64,000 bases of DNA from Byssothecium circinans (GCA_010015675.1 ML976998.1:91402-155401); one strand, 5' to 3'; shown: positions 34,028 through 45,600, counted from the stretch's first letter. Notes: a model not told the origin generated them from the letters alone. A program made the numbers and translations.

Positions 34028-37000
34028 TTACCACACGATAGGGTTCCATTGTCGATCCCTTTCCTGTGCCTGTTTTTGTTGTAATGCTACTCTGTCATGT
34101 ACCGCTTGCATCGTAGGCGCTCCCGCTTCCCTTCGCAGGACAGCATCTCTCGCCTCCAGGGCTTGCTGTTCCTTCCACGCCTCTTGTATAGCCCACAAAT
34201 TCTTTTGTAGTTCATCGAGTCTAGCCCATTTTGAAAACCCCCTGTCCAGTTGGGATGATATCTCAAAGATACGGGTTTTGACATCTTGTGGGAGCTGTTG
34301 ATACCCTATTTTCATCTTTAGCCAAAAGGCAACGATAGAGTCTGACCGAAGATGCTGAAAAAGTTTATTGTTGGAGTCCAATTCGGAGACGACGCTGATT
34401 GCTTCGCAGGCTGCGTTGGCGTCATTTCGCATTCTGGGCATGAAACTTCGGATTGCGTGGAAAAGATCAGTGCCTAGGATTGAGATGAAATCGTGTATCT
34501 CCTGTAGAGAAGGGTAGCCAGGAATCTCATGCTGTGTTAAAGCGATCGATAGCGTTTTGGGTTCGTTTATAATGATTTGTCGCCCCACCAGATCTCGATG
34601 TTGCACCACGATAGGGGGTAGAGTAAGACCCTTCGCATCATCAAACCCTGGTTGAAATGGATGGGATGGAGGAGGGAGCGGTATTGATGGCACTGGACTA
34701 GCTAGTAACGCATTTGCTGGGTTCGAGCCGGCTCCAAATTCCAGTTCGACCAGGAAATCTAGCATCTCAGATGCCTGTGTCGAGATACTATGTCGTTTCT
34801 CAGCGCCCACTGCCCATAGCGTCTCTTCTCTTGGCATATGTGGAAGAGGTAAGAACAGCCGTTGGTCTTCATCATACTCTGATACCAGTAACGCCATGTC
34901 AATCAGATGTCGGAATTGTGTGTGATCGATCTTTTGCCGGAAGTGACGAATGAGATTTATTGGGTCTACGCCAGAAGGTAGCATCGCGGAGTAGATCTCC
35001 ATGAGTGAGGGGAATTGAGTCGTTACAGGAAACAGATTGGTACTGTATCTGTGGTTCACGGCTCGTGGATCCATGGAATTGCTGGGAGAAGTCCTGGTAT
35101 CTGTGTGAAGTTGTTTCGGCTTCGGACGATCTATTTAATAAATGATCAGCAACATTTGACCAAGAAAAGATTGAGCACATACCGTCGAGGATGAACCCCT
35201 GTCTTAGGCTCATTACATCCAGCGATTGCGATTTGTCAGGTCGCGCTTGCCTAGATGTATTCGTACGAATAGATCCTCCAGTCGGAGATGCTGGGGCCCT
35301 GTTGGTTGTTCTTCCAAGTTGCCATGCGAGTGACTGACGTGCTGAGGCCTTTTCCTTTAGTAAGCACTCGGTGCAAAAGTCGGGTTGTGAAAAAGGTGGT
35401 TTGTGGACTACACAACTTTCATGGAACCAATCATGGCAATTGGGTGCGAGGCACTGTTTATCCACATCTCGCTCATCCTGGCAATAGACACAACGGTCTC
35501 TTATCCAGCCTCTCTTGGAGCACTTGTCGATTCGCGCCAAGACCAGGTAGAAGACAGCCGCCTGCTCCAAGTCATGATCGAACAACTGCATCATCTCTTC
35601 ATCTGTCGTATGAAAGTCAGTCGAACTACGCTGGAACTTGTCGAGTATCTCTGCAAGCTTCGCGTAGTGTGGCATTCCCGCCATCCGTCCAAGGTAATTG
35701 GCGACCAGTAGCTCAACTGCCGGTGATGGAACAGGCTTATTTTCATCCTGGTCGGATATGTGCCCCTGGACTGGTGCCACCTGTTGGTATAATGGACTGA
35801 AATCGGGGAGTGACGATAGTTGGGGAGGTCCAGATGTCGTCGGCTTATCGAGCACAGAAAATAAATCCACATCCATTGCTGAGTCAAAGGTATTATTTTC
35901 CCGGCTCACATCGATCAAGGCTTCCTCACTGCTGTGTACTGTTGCTGCGTCTATGTGTTAACCACTATTCCTATGTATTCGGCGCGGGCTCGGTAAAACG
36001 TACCTTCTACTGAGGCATCAAACTCATCAACAATCCTACGAAACTTACACTCGGTGCATAACGGGATTGCGTCGAAGTAGCTGTCTATTACACAAGAAAG
36101 GTGGAACGAGTCAGTGCATGCGCTGCATGATGCGCATAGGTCCAAATCCTCCACATCAGAAGACGTGCAATATACACAATCGAGCAACATAGCTTGTTGC
36201 TTTGTACATTTGTTCGCCTCTGCGAGGATCCTAAAAAAGGCGCCAAGCTTTCTCGGGTTGTTATTGAAGAATTGTCGCACCTCCAAAGATACGTCATATG
36301 CATTTAGAATATTAGTTGAGCAACTTCGAACGATTACGCGTATTCTGGAATGGTACTCCGCCCGCGTGGAATGAAGTAACGAGCCGTCATAGACGGGGAT
36401 CAGGCAATCATTGCATGCGTGAGTCTTTGGATATATGTCTCCTTCGTTGAGGCTGTAGTAGCATTTTCGATGCTGCCAAGTGTTGCATTTAACACAAAGA
36501 ATATCGTCATGCCTGGGTCGTGGTCGATCACATATGCATTTCATTTGATGGTTTGTCCAAGGAGAAATCGATCGAGATGAACGTGACTCGTGCGTTGAAA
36601 TTGAACTCTTGGAGCCGGTCTTCGTTGGAGTCGAAAGTGTCTGATCACTTTGCTCGACGAGGTTATTAAGTTTGGCTGTCGTAGTTGAGAGAGAATCAGG
36701 GTTCCGGTACAGCATCCCCTCGCCGTAATCACATGTCAATTTACGCTTCTGGCAAGGTAAACAGGCGGGTTGTTTGCCATCGCAGGCGTCTCTATTTCTG
36801 ACGCAGCTGGTACATGCGTTTGGATTCCGTTTTCCGAGACTCTGTCTGGGTGGCACTAAGCTGTCATTCTTTCGTGTAGGTTTAGCACCCGACGCTGTGC
36901 GCCCACTTATCGACACGGCTGATTTGGCTCCTGGGCTCAATATGCCAACCTTGCGTATAGACTTCCTGACCGGGATAGTAGCATGACGGCTGTCGAAGTG

Positions 37001-40000
37001 TGATTTCAAAGCCTGGGAGGTCCGAAAAGGCGGGTACTGGCAACTAACTTCCGAACATCTGAAGCCACCGGCATGGCCCGTCTCGTGTTCGTGACGGAGT
37101 TCGTCGGAATCAAATCCGATGGTGGCTCGTGGGCAAGATCGCAGGCGACAAGTATACGCAGATGTTCGAAATTGACTTTTGAAAAACCGGAGTTCCTCAA
37201 TCGATGCCCCCGGACAAGAGTCGTGGTCAAGAAGGGTTTCAACACTCTTCTGATATGCATCAAGCATTGAAGATATACTGTCATCGAACTCGGATTTTGC
37301 ATGTTGCGTGCTTAAATTGTCGTCTGTCTTTATTAGAAGGTGTGCGAATTCCTTGCGTGTTGATTACGTACCCGAAAGGAGCAGTATCTCAGATTCCAGC
37401 CTTTTCTGTGACCGAGCCCACAGCGCCTTTGTGATTGCAAGTTGCAGACATGGATAACCATTCAAGAACTTCAACCGATCATCTAGAGAGCTAAGCGGGT
37501 TTGCAACGGAGCCAGTGGTCTCGATCAGGGCCTCACTGAGGCGACATGACATGTTGACGAGAGAAGAAGAAGCGTCAAGACCGTCACCTGTCGTAGCATT
37601 TGCCAAGAGATACTCGGTCCAGTACTCGGTTGCGTAAACGTGAAGACCGTGTACACCTTTCACAAGACGAAGGAGTTTAGCATGCTCGCTATAATCCTTG
37701 CGAAAAACTTCGACGGCTGACAGAAGGCAAGCAACTGAGGCTAAGCCGTGTTCTTGCAGAGCGAGTTGTTCATTGATACAGACTACGTTGGAGTGTGATT
37801 GAAGGAACCTGTATCGGAAAATTAGCGGATTGCTTAGCGGTAGGTACTGTACAAATAGTTTAGCCGGGCGAACTAATAATGCTGATGTACGGAATGGTCC
37901 AAAAGTTCGACAAGGGTTTGCAAAACCAAAATGACAGCAAGAGTTGTGGAATGCTGGCGCATAGCTGTACTGGGGCTGAAAACCTAGGTGATGGGGAATG
38001 GGGAGTGTATCAGCTTACTCTTTGACAGAAACGTGTATGAACGCGAGCGTCGTGTCGTGCCTCTCTTCCACAAGCGGACTGCAAATTTCGAGGATATAGC
38101 GCGGTGCAGGGCTCGCAATGTCGGGGGACCCGGGAGAAAAGGCAAGGGCCGAAAGAAGTTCGAGCCGGCGTAGTGGTCGTTTAGCAAAAGCAATCCATCC
38201 CAGAACAGATGTGATCCTTTCCTTTGAACGCGCGTCCAGATTTACCACCATTTGAGTCAAGATATTCTGGTAGCTGCCATTTTATTAGCGTGGAACTCTA
38301 TTAGACACAAGTGCACCTACAACTCCGTCACCGTCTCTGGTAGTGTTTCGATGGATTTTTTGAGCTCGTTGCCGTTGAAGAACAAATTGGTGGATAAGTA
38401 GTCCAGAACTAGTCGAGCGTAGAGAAACATCCCTATAGGATTAGTACATTCGACTGTGAGTGTTGAGGCTCTGACTCACCATTGGCTTTCTCCGCTACCA
38501 ATTGTTCAATGGTCTCAATCTCTTCGATGCTCATGTCAAGCTGCCGGAGTCTCTCATGCAGAGACTGCAATCGGTGGGAGGCGTACAGTTTGATAGCTTT
38601 TGAAGTATGCTCTATCTCATCGCTCAAACACAAAGTGTGCTTCTTGGGCATGCGTCTTATTTTAGTCGGCAAAGCACGGCTAGACAAAAGTACCTTGCAA
38701 ATTGTCGAGCTTTGCAGGGAACTTTTTGACGCTAGATTAAGTAGCAATGAGACTAAGCGTGCTTGTTTCGCAGTTTCGCACTCCTCGATTCCGTCGATGA
38801 TTATCCACACGTATTCAGAGTGATGGGCTTCAGAGAGCGCAGATAGGAGGGTTGACAGAAGCTGTTCAAGACTCGGTGTAGTAGGCGCTTTTTTGCCGAC
38901 AACGTACTCATGGTATGCAAAGGCGGTCAAATCTCCACTGAATCGCAATAGTTGATGCACAAGCGATCTCAGTATGGCATCGTACCTAGTCGAGGAGGCG
39001 TACGTGTAGCTGCAGAAATGGTGCAGAACATGTGATCTCGATCCTTGAAGAAAGCCTACAAGCTGTGTCGTCATAACACTTTTTCCAGTCCCAGGATTTC
39101 CTTGGACCCATAGCTGTTGATAGTCAGGCTTCCGTGATAACCAAGCCTTGATTTGGCTGTTGTTCGATATCCAGCTACACGTTCCGGAGTATTTCGATCC
39201 TTCTTCTGATATTGACTCGAAGATGGCTATTTGTTCCGTCTCATCGGTCTTCAACCAGGATAAAACGGACTGATACTGCTTTGTGGCTTGATGTCTCTCT
39301 TCTTGTTCAACCTTCTCAAGACTCTCCTCTCTCCACTGACGATGCTCCTCGCGATGTAAGCGCGCTTCTGCAATGTTGCGAGCATTGGCTTCCATATCGA
39401 TGAGTTCGCCATGCTTGCTGAGGTCATGGAGCAAATTGGCAAAGCGTCGTTGAAAACGACCCCAAGATGTGTTGAAGAGAAGGTGCCAGCCTAGCAGAAG
39501 TCAGGGTATGCATGCCAGTGGGCTTTTGTGGCTTACTGCTTCGCCTGACGAATTTGTAGGCATGTTTGTGGAATTGTAGAATGTCGGCGTAGAATATGGC
39601 GAGGGTGTGTTGAAATCCGGCGTCATTCGGGAAGGCGTTGCCAAGAATCTCAAAGCGGACTAGTGCCTTGGCTATCTGGCTGTACCCCTTCATGATGTGT
39701 TCAAAGGCCTCGAGGAATTCCGAAGAGACCCTCAGTATCAGGCTGATCGGCGCCCAAATCCAACTCAAATACGGCGTTCCGTTGCATAGCACTTCAATCA
39801 CCTTTGCGTAATGCTCGAGACCGTTCAGCAATGGGGCAAGGCGACGCATATTCCGGAGACTTCCTCTCGCAGCCAGCTGCCTCTCAATATCCAAGGCTGC
39901 TTCGCGTACCTGTCCGATAGCAGTCATTGAACGCATCTGTATGGCGTCTGCGGGAGTTATCGTCTTCTCGAGGTCCTCAAAGGCGGCTTTTATAGTCCCT

Positions 40001-40038
40001 CTGGCCAGCGCCGACACGGTAGGCGCCATTCGAGGCAT
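34028..40038 (-). CDS. Giant NACHT protein with C2H2, Zn2Cys6 and PHD-type zinc fingers
   Basis: Eight minus-strand exons: 40038-39537, 39490-38480, 38432-38321, 38273-38019, 37808-37372, 37323-36004, 35950-35183 and 35130-34028. All are GT-AG and close to 1835 aa. Residues about 60-190 match the DUF7708-type helical domain of fungal NACHT proteins (NGTPYLSWIWAPI, FYADILQFHKHAYKF). NACHT has P-loop GNPGTGKS (298-305) and Walker B YVWIIIDGIEECE (about 394-406), then a winged-helix-like part. Two C2H2-like fingers lie at about 831-886. A canonical Zn2Cys6 motif has cysteines 943, 946, 953, 960, 963 and 970 (spacing 2-6-6-2-6) followed by basic QKRKL. A PHD finger spans about 1035-1079 and two related PHD-like units lie at about 1155-1198 and 1366-1408. 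The last 400 residues are helical and unrecognised. Role is unknown; STAND switch plus DNA/histone-binding parts suggests a nuclear sensor or regulator. Confidence 0.85.
36731..36814 (-). other. Zn2Cys6 binuclear-cluster motif within the NACHT protein
   Basis: Six cysteines spaced C-x2-C-x6-C-x6-C-x2-C-x6-C with lysine/arginine between the last two, exactly the fungal Gal4-type DNA-binding pattern. It lies in the middle of a single long exon (37323-36004), so it is not produced by a doubtful splice join. Confidence 0.85.
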
Positions 40039-40314
40039 GCTGGGACTTCTGGTGCTGAAGACGCCAGGCTCACGGTGGATACTCACAATTCTTTGTCGGT
40101 CTGTGAAGTGGAGATATTGTTGTATGAAACTTGGTTCAAGGAGTGGTGGAGGCGATGATAAGTTGCCTACATGCACGCACTCAGCCCCTCGTAACGATTG
40201 GCCTCTATGCTGCAGCAGGGAGCTGCGCCCTCCATCTTCACCGCTTTCAGCCTTGTTGCTTCATCTCCTACATCACGTTTACTGTCAATTTGAATCCTCT
40301 CCCTAATCGCCATC
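40039..40314. promoter_or_regulatory. Divergent promoter of the NACHT/zinc-finger and SNF2 genes
   Basis: Only 276 bp separate the two start codons, which face apart. An inverted CCAAT (ATTGG) occurs near 40197. The minus-strand frame stays open for about 45 codons upstream of the chosen NACHT start but only from a GTG, so this is treated as leader. Confidence 0.55.
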
Positions 40315-43300
40315 ATGACGAATTCCTATCGGCGTGGTGCGAAGCGGCAGCGACTGCTAGAAGACGAGAATGCGGCTGAGTTACCTTTCACTGTTCAGCC
40401 TGACCCTAACACGATATCGCCACTTCACACCATTTCGGATGACGGCCTTACAGTCCTCAACAGTGCTCCATCAAATGCTATAGGCGAGCGAGACGAACTG
40501 GTTTGTTTTGGCGTTGTAAGTTACAGGAAAATGTTGAACACTGGCTGGAAGAACAGTTAAACAGGCGCGAACTCATAGGCGCCCAGCGGTCATGTGAATA
40601 GCTTCTCATTTAAGCTAAGAAAAACACCACTCCTCTTCGCCGCTAAGTGAGCACTCAAGGAAGCAGCTAACACAATAAAGATTTCCTCAGTTGACGGCAA
40701 ATGCGAGCAACATTACTCCACTACTGACGCATTTCCGGTCCAACTAACTTCCTCCGATCGCTTTCTATTGCCGAATTCATCCCAAATTGTCGGCCACATT
40801 TCTACGCAACATGGGCCTATGATCGATGGCCTACTAGGCGAACAGTCTTTGGTCCTATACACCTTGTGTAAACCCGACCTCACGCAAAAGTCTCGCCCCA
40901 CCGCATTGACTCAGCTCTCTTGTTCTCTCGAAATAGCCGTTTATGGTCCGTTGGAGCTCTGTGAGGAGATCGGTAGCTGGTTTGAAGATTATGACGTCTT
41001 CCTCCAGGACCCTCGTATCTGTCATCTGGACGTTAGGTACTGTAATCCGCAGAAGCTTTCAACGCACAATTCGGAGCCTACTTTGACTGTTTCCCAAATC
41101 ATCGCACAATCTTCTGCGCGGGTCCACTTCCAAGAGCTCAATGATCGGCCTGATCTACTCGAGATCATCAGTGGCCAAGAAGATCTTGAAGAAACAATAC
41201 CATCACTACTGCTCTGTACAACCCTCCACAAGTAAGTAACCTCAGTATTTATATCGCGAAGCAATTCTTACCTTCTGCGAAGACATCAGAAACAAGCCCT
41301 AACCTTTATGCGCCGCCGAGAAACTGGTTGGAAACCAGGTGACACATGGCAAGATATCTGGGAGATGGATGATTCCAGTCAAGGAAGACAGTAAGCACAT
41401 TCACCCTGTAGGCTCTTCTCCGAATGCTTGAAACGATGAACCTGGTTTGTATCAACGCACACGCTGGCTACCAAAGATGTCTGTGTTTGATTCCGCCACC
41501 TAATGTTCTAACGATTGTATAGTTACGTCAACCGCATTACCAAGCAGCATCAAGGCGAACCTCCCCAACAATGTCACGGAGGGATCATCGCTGATCCAAT
41601 GGGCCTCGGAAAGACACTGACCATGATTGCATTAGCAGTCAGTGACTTCACGGCGCTCACGGAGCACAACATCAGATGGCAAGAGTTGGACGATTTTGTT
41701 TCAGTTAATGCGACACTCGTAATCGTCCCACAGCCATGTATGTTCACACACTACATTACAGTTCTTTCCCAGCTAACCAGTATTGTCGGACACAGTGTTG
41801 AATACTTGGGAGGAACAACTAACAGAGTAAGTGCATGTATGCGTCAAGAATTTGTCGAAGCTTTCCATGGTTCCCACTTGATGAGCGTCGCCAAATTTTT
41901 GCGCCAATGATACATGTAGGGAGGCCGGTATTGAGTGCTAAATTTGTCTTAGACATGTTGCCAGCGGTCGCGTTCGAGTTTGTCGCCATCACAACAAGAC
42001 TAGGGTTCGGAGTCTGGACGATCTTCGAGGCGTCAACATTGTGTTGACAACATACCATACGCTATCAGCCGATTGGAATAGCCAGAAAGCAGACATAGAA
42101 ACTCGCATTATGTTCGCAGTGCGTTGGAAGAGGCTCATACTGGACGAAGGTACGTTCACATTCCGTACGTAATGCACGCAATGCTCAAGTAATCAAGCAC
42201 ATCTCATCCGTAACGTGAAAACGCGGATGGCTCGCGCAATCTACCAACTCGAAGCGGATGCGCGTTGGGCGGTGACGGGAACACCTATCCAGAATAATAT
42301 CAGCGACCTTGCTGCCCTCCTCAGGTTCATCCGCGCATACCCCTATAATGATTTAAAACAATTCGACAATGACATCTCCCGGATGTGGAAGGCTGGAGAG
42401 GATGAAGAAGCCGTGAAGAGATTGAAGCGTCTTTCACGTTGCTTGATACTTCGTAGGGCCAAGAAGACTATCGATCTCCCTGTCCGAAGAGATGTCAAAT
42501 GCCCAGTCGACTTCAGCAAAGCGGAAAGAACTTTGTACGAGGGTATTCGACAACAGGCCATTTTAAAGATCGATGACGCCCTCTATCACGATATGGAGCT
42601 TTCTCGGTCCGGTGCATACGTCAACTTCCTTCAGCAGATTGAGTCAATGCGACTGGTCTGCAACTTGGGCCTTCATTACCATAGTCGCCATGGAAATTCC
42701 GCTTCGAGGGCTCCGGCAGATTGGACAGCCACCGCACAGCAGGCTTTCAATTCTCACCGCGAAATGAATACTATCGTCTGCTCTCAATGTTCCTCTAGTC
42801 TCGAGATGACCGAAAGCGTCATGGATGACTCAACCTTTCAAGACAGTCCTCTCTTCTCACGCTGTCTGAAGTATGCGTGCGCAGAATGCGCTCACCAACT
42901 CCGAATTACCGGATTCAATATGGCCTGCGACCATACCCCCCGCTGTCCAGTTGCGCCGGTCTCTATCAGCACGAGCTCACTTGAGGAGACTTTCAACCAA
43001 CCGCACGGCAAAGATAGAGCAATGCCAACGATTCGAGGTAGCTTCCCATCAAAAGTTGAAGTCCTGGTATCTGATCTCAAGGCCCTACCCTGGGATGTCA
43101 AAAGGTTCATAGCTCACCCGTCTCCTGCGAAAATTCGGCGACATGATGGCTAATGCTCAGCAGTATCGTCTTCTCTACCTGGAGACTCACACTTGACCTC
43201 GTCGAGACTGGTCTCAACCAGGCAGGCATTCAATGTGTACGTTTCGACGGAAAAGTACCGCAAACGCAACGACAGCCTGTCTTGAATCGCTTCAAGAACG

Positions 43301-43860
43301 ACCCGAATGTCCGTGTAATGCTTCTTACACTGCAATGTGGCGCTGTAGGGTAAGCCATTATCTCCTGCGTATAACTATGTGTCGAGAGGCCAGCAACATT
43401 TCCCCAGTTCAGCCATGGCAAAATGTTACGAGATGTTAAGCCTAATTCTTCTTTCGGTGCGGCCACTAACACAGTGACTAGACTTACTCTCACGGAAGCA
43501 TCCCGAGCCTACCTTATGGAACCACACTGGTACGTCAAATATAGTCTGACATCATCTTACTTACGAATTTGGCTAACTACCCACGGCCAGGAACCCGACC
43601 ATTGAAGACCAAGCCCTAGCCCGTATCCACCGCATCGGTCAAAAGCGCGAGGTTACCACTGTTCGCTTCTACATCCGCGATTCGTTCGAAGAGCGCGTCA
43701 TGGAAGTTCAAGAGTCGAAGAAGAACCTTGCTGGCGTTCTGCTATCGGGCCATGATGGCGGACAAGCTGACGATAGCTTAGGAGCGCTACAGGTATGTTG
43801 AAGTGGATTGGACAGTGACTTGGGCTAATGTCGAACTAGAGGTTGCGTTCTCTGCTCTGA
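40315..43860 (+). CDS. SNF2-family ATPase/helicase, Rad5/HLTF-like
   Basis: Eleven exons: 40315-40515, 40681-41231, 41283-41390, 41523-41737, 41796-41826, 41953-42149, 42198-43104, 43164-43349, 43482-43529, 43591-43792 and 43840-43860. Phases close to 888 aa. Motifs in order: HQKQALTFM (Q-like), ADPMGLGKTLTMIAL (I), NIVLTTYHTL, LILDEAH (II), AVTGTPIQNNISDL (III), a degenerate RING-like insert with paired cysteines (CSQCSS, CLKYACAEC), then SIVFSTWRLTLDLVE (IV), LLTLQCGAVGLNLTEAS-type motif V and ARIHRIGQKREV (VI). It ends RLRSLL. Family members translocate on dsDNA to remodel nucleosomes or displace proteins; several are ubiquitin ligases through the RING insert, which here looks weakened. 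Exon 7 uses a poor donor (AAAAG/GTTCAT), chosen because it restores motif IV. Confidence 0.88.
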
Positions 43861-43870
43861 GCCGCCCACT

Positions 43871-44249
43871 ATGGATTGGGAAGGCAGACGGCGTGGACAA
43901 ATCTACTACTTCCAGGACATGTTCACAGCGGAGTACTTACATTTCGGAAGCAAGCAAAAGTGCGTATTGACCACTTGAAGCTCTATTGCTATGACTAACC
44001 AAATACTTAGAGTATCCAGGAGTTAATATTGCAATTGTTGAAGGACCGCCAGTCAAGGGACTCATAGATCTCGAAGACAACCAGTGGGAGGAGGTTGAGG
44101 AACTGCAGGGAAGGCGGAAAGTGGGGAGGGGGTTCCAATACTTGGTGAAATGGGTAGGATTTCCTGAAAGCGAGAACACTTGGGTGAGAAAGAAGGACAT
44201 TAGTGCGGAGTTTGTAGTCATCTACGATGCCAGGCATCCTTTAGATTAG
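43871..44249 (+). CDS. Small chromodomain protein or chromovirus relic
   Basis: Proposed two exons, 43871-43963 and 44013-44249, joined across a 49-bp intron with a TGACTAAC branch site, giving 109 aa. The second exon is clear: WEEVEELQGRRKVGRGFQYL, VKWVGFPESENTWVRKKDI, ending ARHPLD, which is a chromodomain with both conserved tryptophans (KW.GF and NTW). The first exon (MDWEGRRRGQIYYFQDMF) is less sure and an alternative donor at 43960 breaks the frame. The sequence resembles chromodomains at the end of Ty3/gypsy chromovirus integrases, but no integrase, RNase H or reverse transcriptase lies next to it. It begins 10 bp after the SNF2 stop on the same strand, so it could also be read from the SNF2 3' region. 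Confidence 0.5.
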
Positions 44250-44637
44250 TTTGAAGACGTTAATCGCAACAAGGAATGTCTGAATTTAAATCATTGCCAC
44301 TTGGCAAGCACCCAACGTTTCTTTCTGTGACCGTATCATTCGGCGCCGAGAAAGGAAGCGATCTATTATATTGCTCGTTAGGAATATCATCGGAGTTCCA
44401 CAACTGGTCGCATTCCTCTCTGTGTGATCTGCTGTAGGGGTTGTTTCGGGCTTTCATCCATTTTTCTAAGGTCCTGTTCGCAGTTCTGGCCTCCGCGGCC
44501 CATTCATCTGGAAACTCGGTTTCTTCGCTCAGCGGGTACTGTTCGGCGAAGCGTGCCAGGCATTGGCGTCCACCGCGCACACTTCGCAGGTGTTTGTGAT
44601 TTGCGCGGGAGAAGGCGAGTAGTTGGTGGCCGAGCTT

Positions 44638-44671
44638 GATGAGCCCTGGTTCCGGATGAGCCCTGGTTCCG
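44638..44671. repeat. Tandem 17-bp direct repeat
   Basis: GATGAGCCCTGGTTCCG occurs twice in direct tandem (44638-44654 and 44655-44671). Confidence 0.8.
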
Positions 44672-44815
44672 TGTGAGCCCAGTCCGCTGTATGTCGACGG
44701 CCATGCTCCACTGTCCCTGCATATGGCACCTCCCGACCATTAATCGTCGTCGCATTCGTCCGGTTCGGACTTGGGTGTTGCCACTCGCAGGTTGTGTGAC
44801 TGCTTGTGGGCTAGA

Positions 44816-44844
44816 CGCGTCCGCGCCGCGCGTGGGCGGACGCG
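44816..44844. repeat. GC-rich inverted repeat
   Basis: Arms CGCGTCCGC (44816-44824) and GCGGACGCG (44836-44844) are perfectly complementary around an 11-bp GC-rich loop. It lies about 300 bp upstream of the transposase relic; no function is assigned. Confidence 0.7.
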
Positions 44845-45146
44845 ACATTTACCGCTGCGGCTTCGCGGAGGGTTCGGCTTTTTGGGGTGTGACCGTCGCG
44901 GCGGGTTACAAAGGCTCAAAGGTTAAGGTTCTCCGGTCCAAGAATCGATTTCACCGCAGTCGCTTCACCGCAGTCCGTTGTCCTCTCTGTCCGTTGGAGT
45001 GGGCCGGTGACCCGGCTATTTACATGGCAAGATTACTAACGCAGCGTCCCCTCAGGCCTCATGGTTGATGCCTTGGCCTGCGACAGATATCAATCGCTCG
45101 AAATTTCTTAGCGCGAGGCCTCCCCGGCTTTTAGAGCTCTGTCAAG

Positions 45147-45600
45147 ATGCGTCACAAGACGCGTGCGATTTCAGATCAATTACTCCTCTCACGCTCCATT
45201 ATGGAGGAGGGCATTCCTCCACCTCCGGACTGCCTTTATCCCTCCTACGAAGAAGCCTACGATTCGCTCAAGAGCCATGGTATACAGCATGGCTACGGCT
45301 TCCACTTCAACCAGAGCCGGCCCACTAATTCTAAGGTCAAGACACGATATTTTTATTACTGCGACAAGTCCAGAGTCTACGAGTCGAAAGCAACGAAGCT
45401 AAAGACAAGTTCACGCGCAACAGGATGTCTGTTCAGGCTTATCATCTACAAGACAAAAAAGACGAGTGGATGCGGCAGGTCACAGACAAGAATCACAACC
45501 ATCTCCCATCAATCCATCCTAGTACGCACAACTGCTATCGCAAACGTACACCGCCAATCTATATTCAATCAGAGACCAGATTGGTGATTGGGTGATTGGG
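45147..45600 (+). pseudogene. Broken Mutator-like (MULE) transposase N-terminus, FAR1-type
   Basis: The frame begins near 45147-45201 and reads YPSYEEAYDSLKSHGIQHGY, then RYFYYCDKSRVY and SSRATGCLFRLIIY. This is the FAR1/WRKY-GCM1-like zinc-binding domain at the start of fungal MULE transposases (a Cys pair, then DKNHNHLP-type His motif). At an A-run near 45455-45461 the reading frame shifts: the original frame goes off-family and stops at 45587, while the shifted frame continues with KDEWMRQVTDKNHNHLPS and stops near 45590. The transposase catalytic core is absent downstream. So this is a truncated, frameshifted relic. Family call is from the motif pattern. Confidence 0.65.

Larger units (their letters stand above)
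44250..45146. other. Intergenic region with GC-rich inverted repeat and possible small ORF
   Basis: A minus-strand frame at 44260-44580 (106 codons from a GTG) has protein-like composition (EEWAAEAR-type helix, WMKARNNPYSRS) but no recognised family and no clear start; it may be the last exon of a small gene. A 17-bp direct repeat and a 9-bp inverted repeat are listed separately. Confidence 0.35.

Noticed and set aside
43840..44249. A SNF2-chromodomain fusion protein (CHD-like).
   Set aside because: The SNF2 model ends naturally in RLRSLL and a stop at 43860, the usual end of this family. No in-frame splice joins it to the chromodomain exon without an ad hoc junction.
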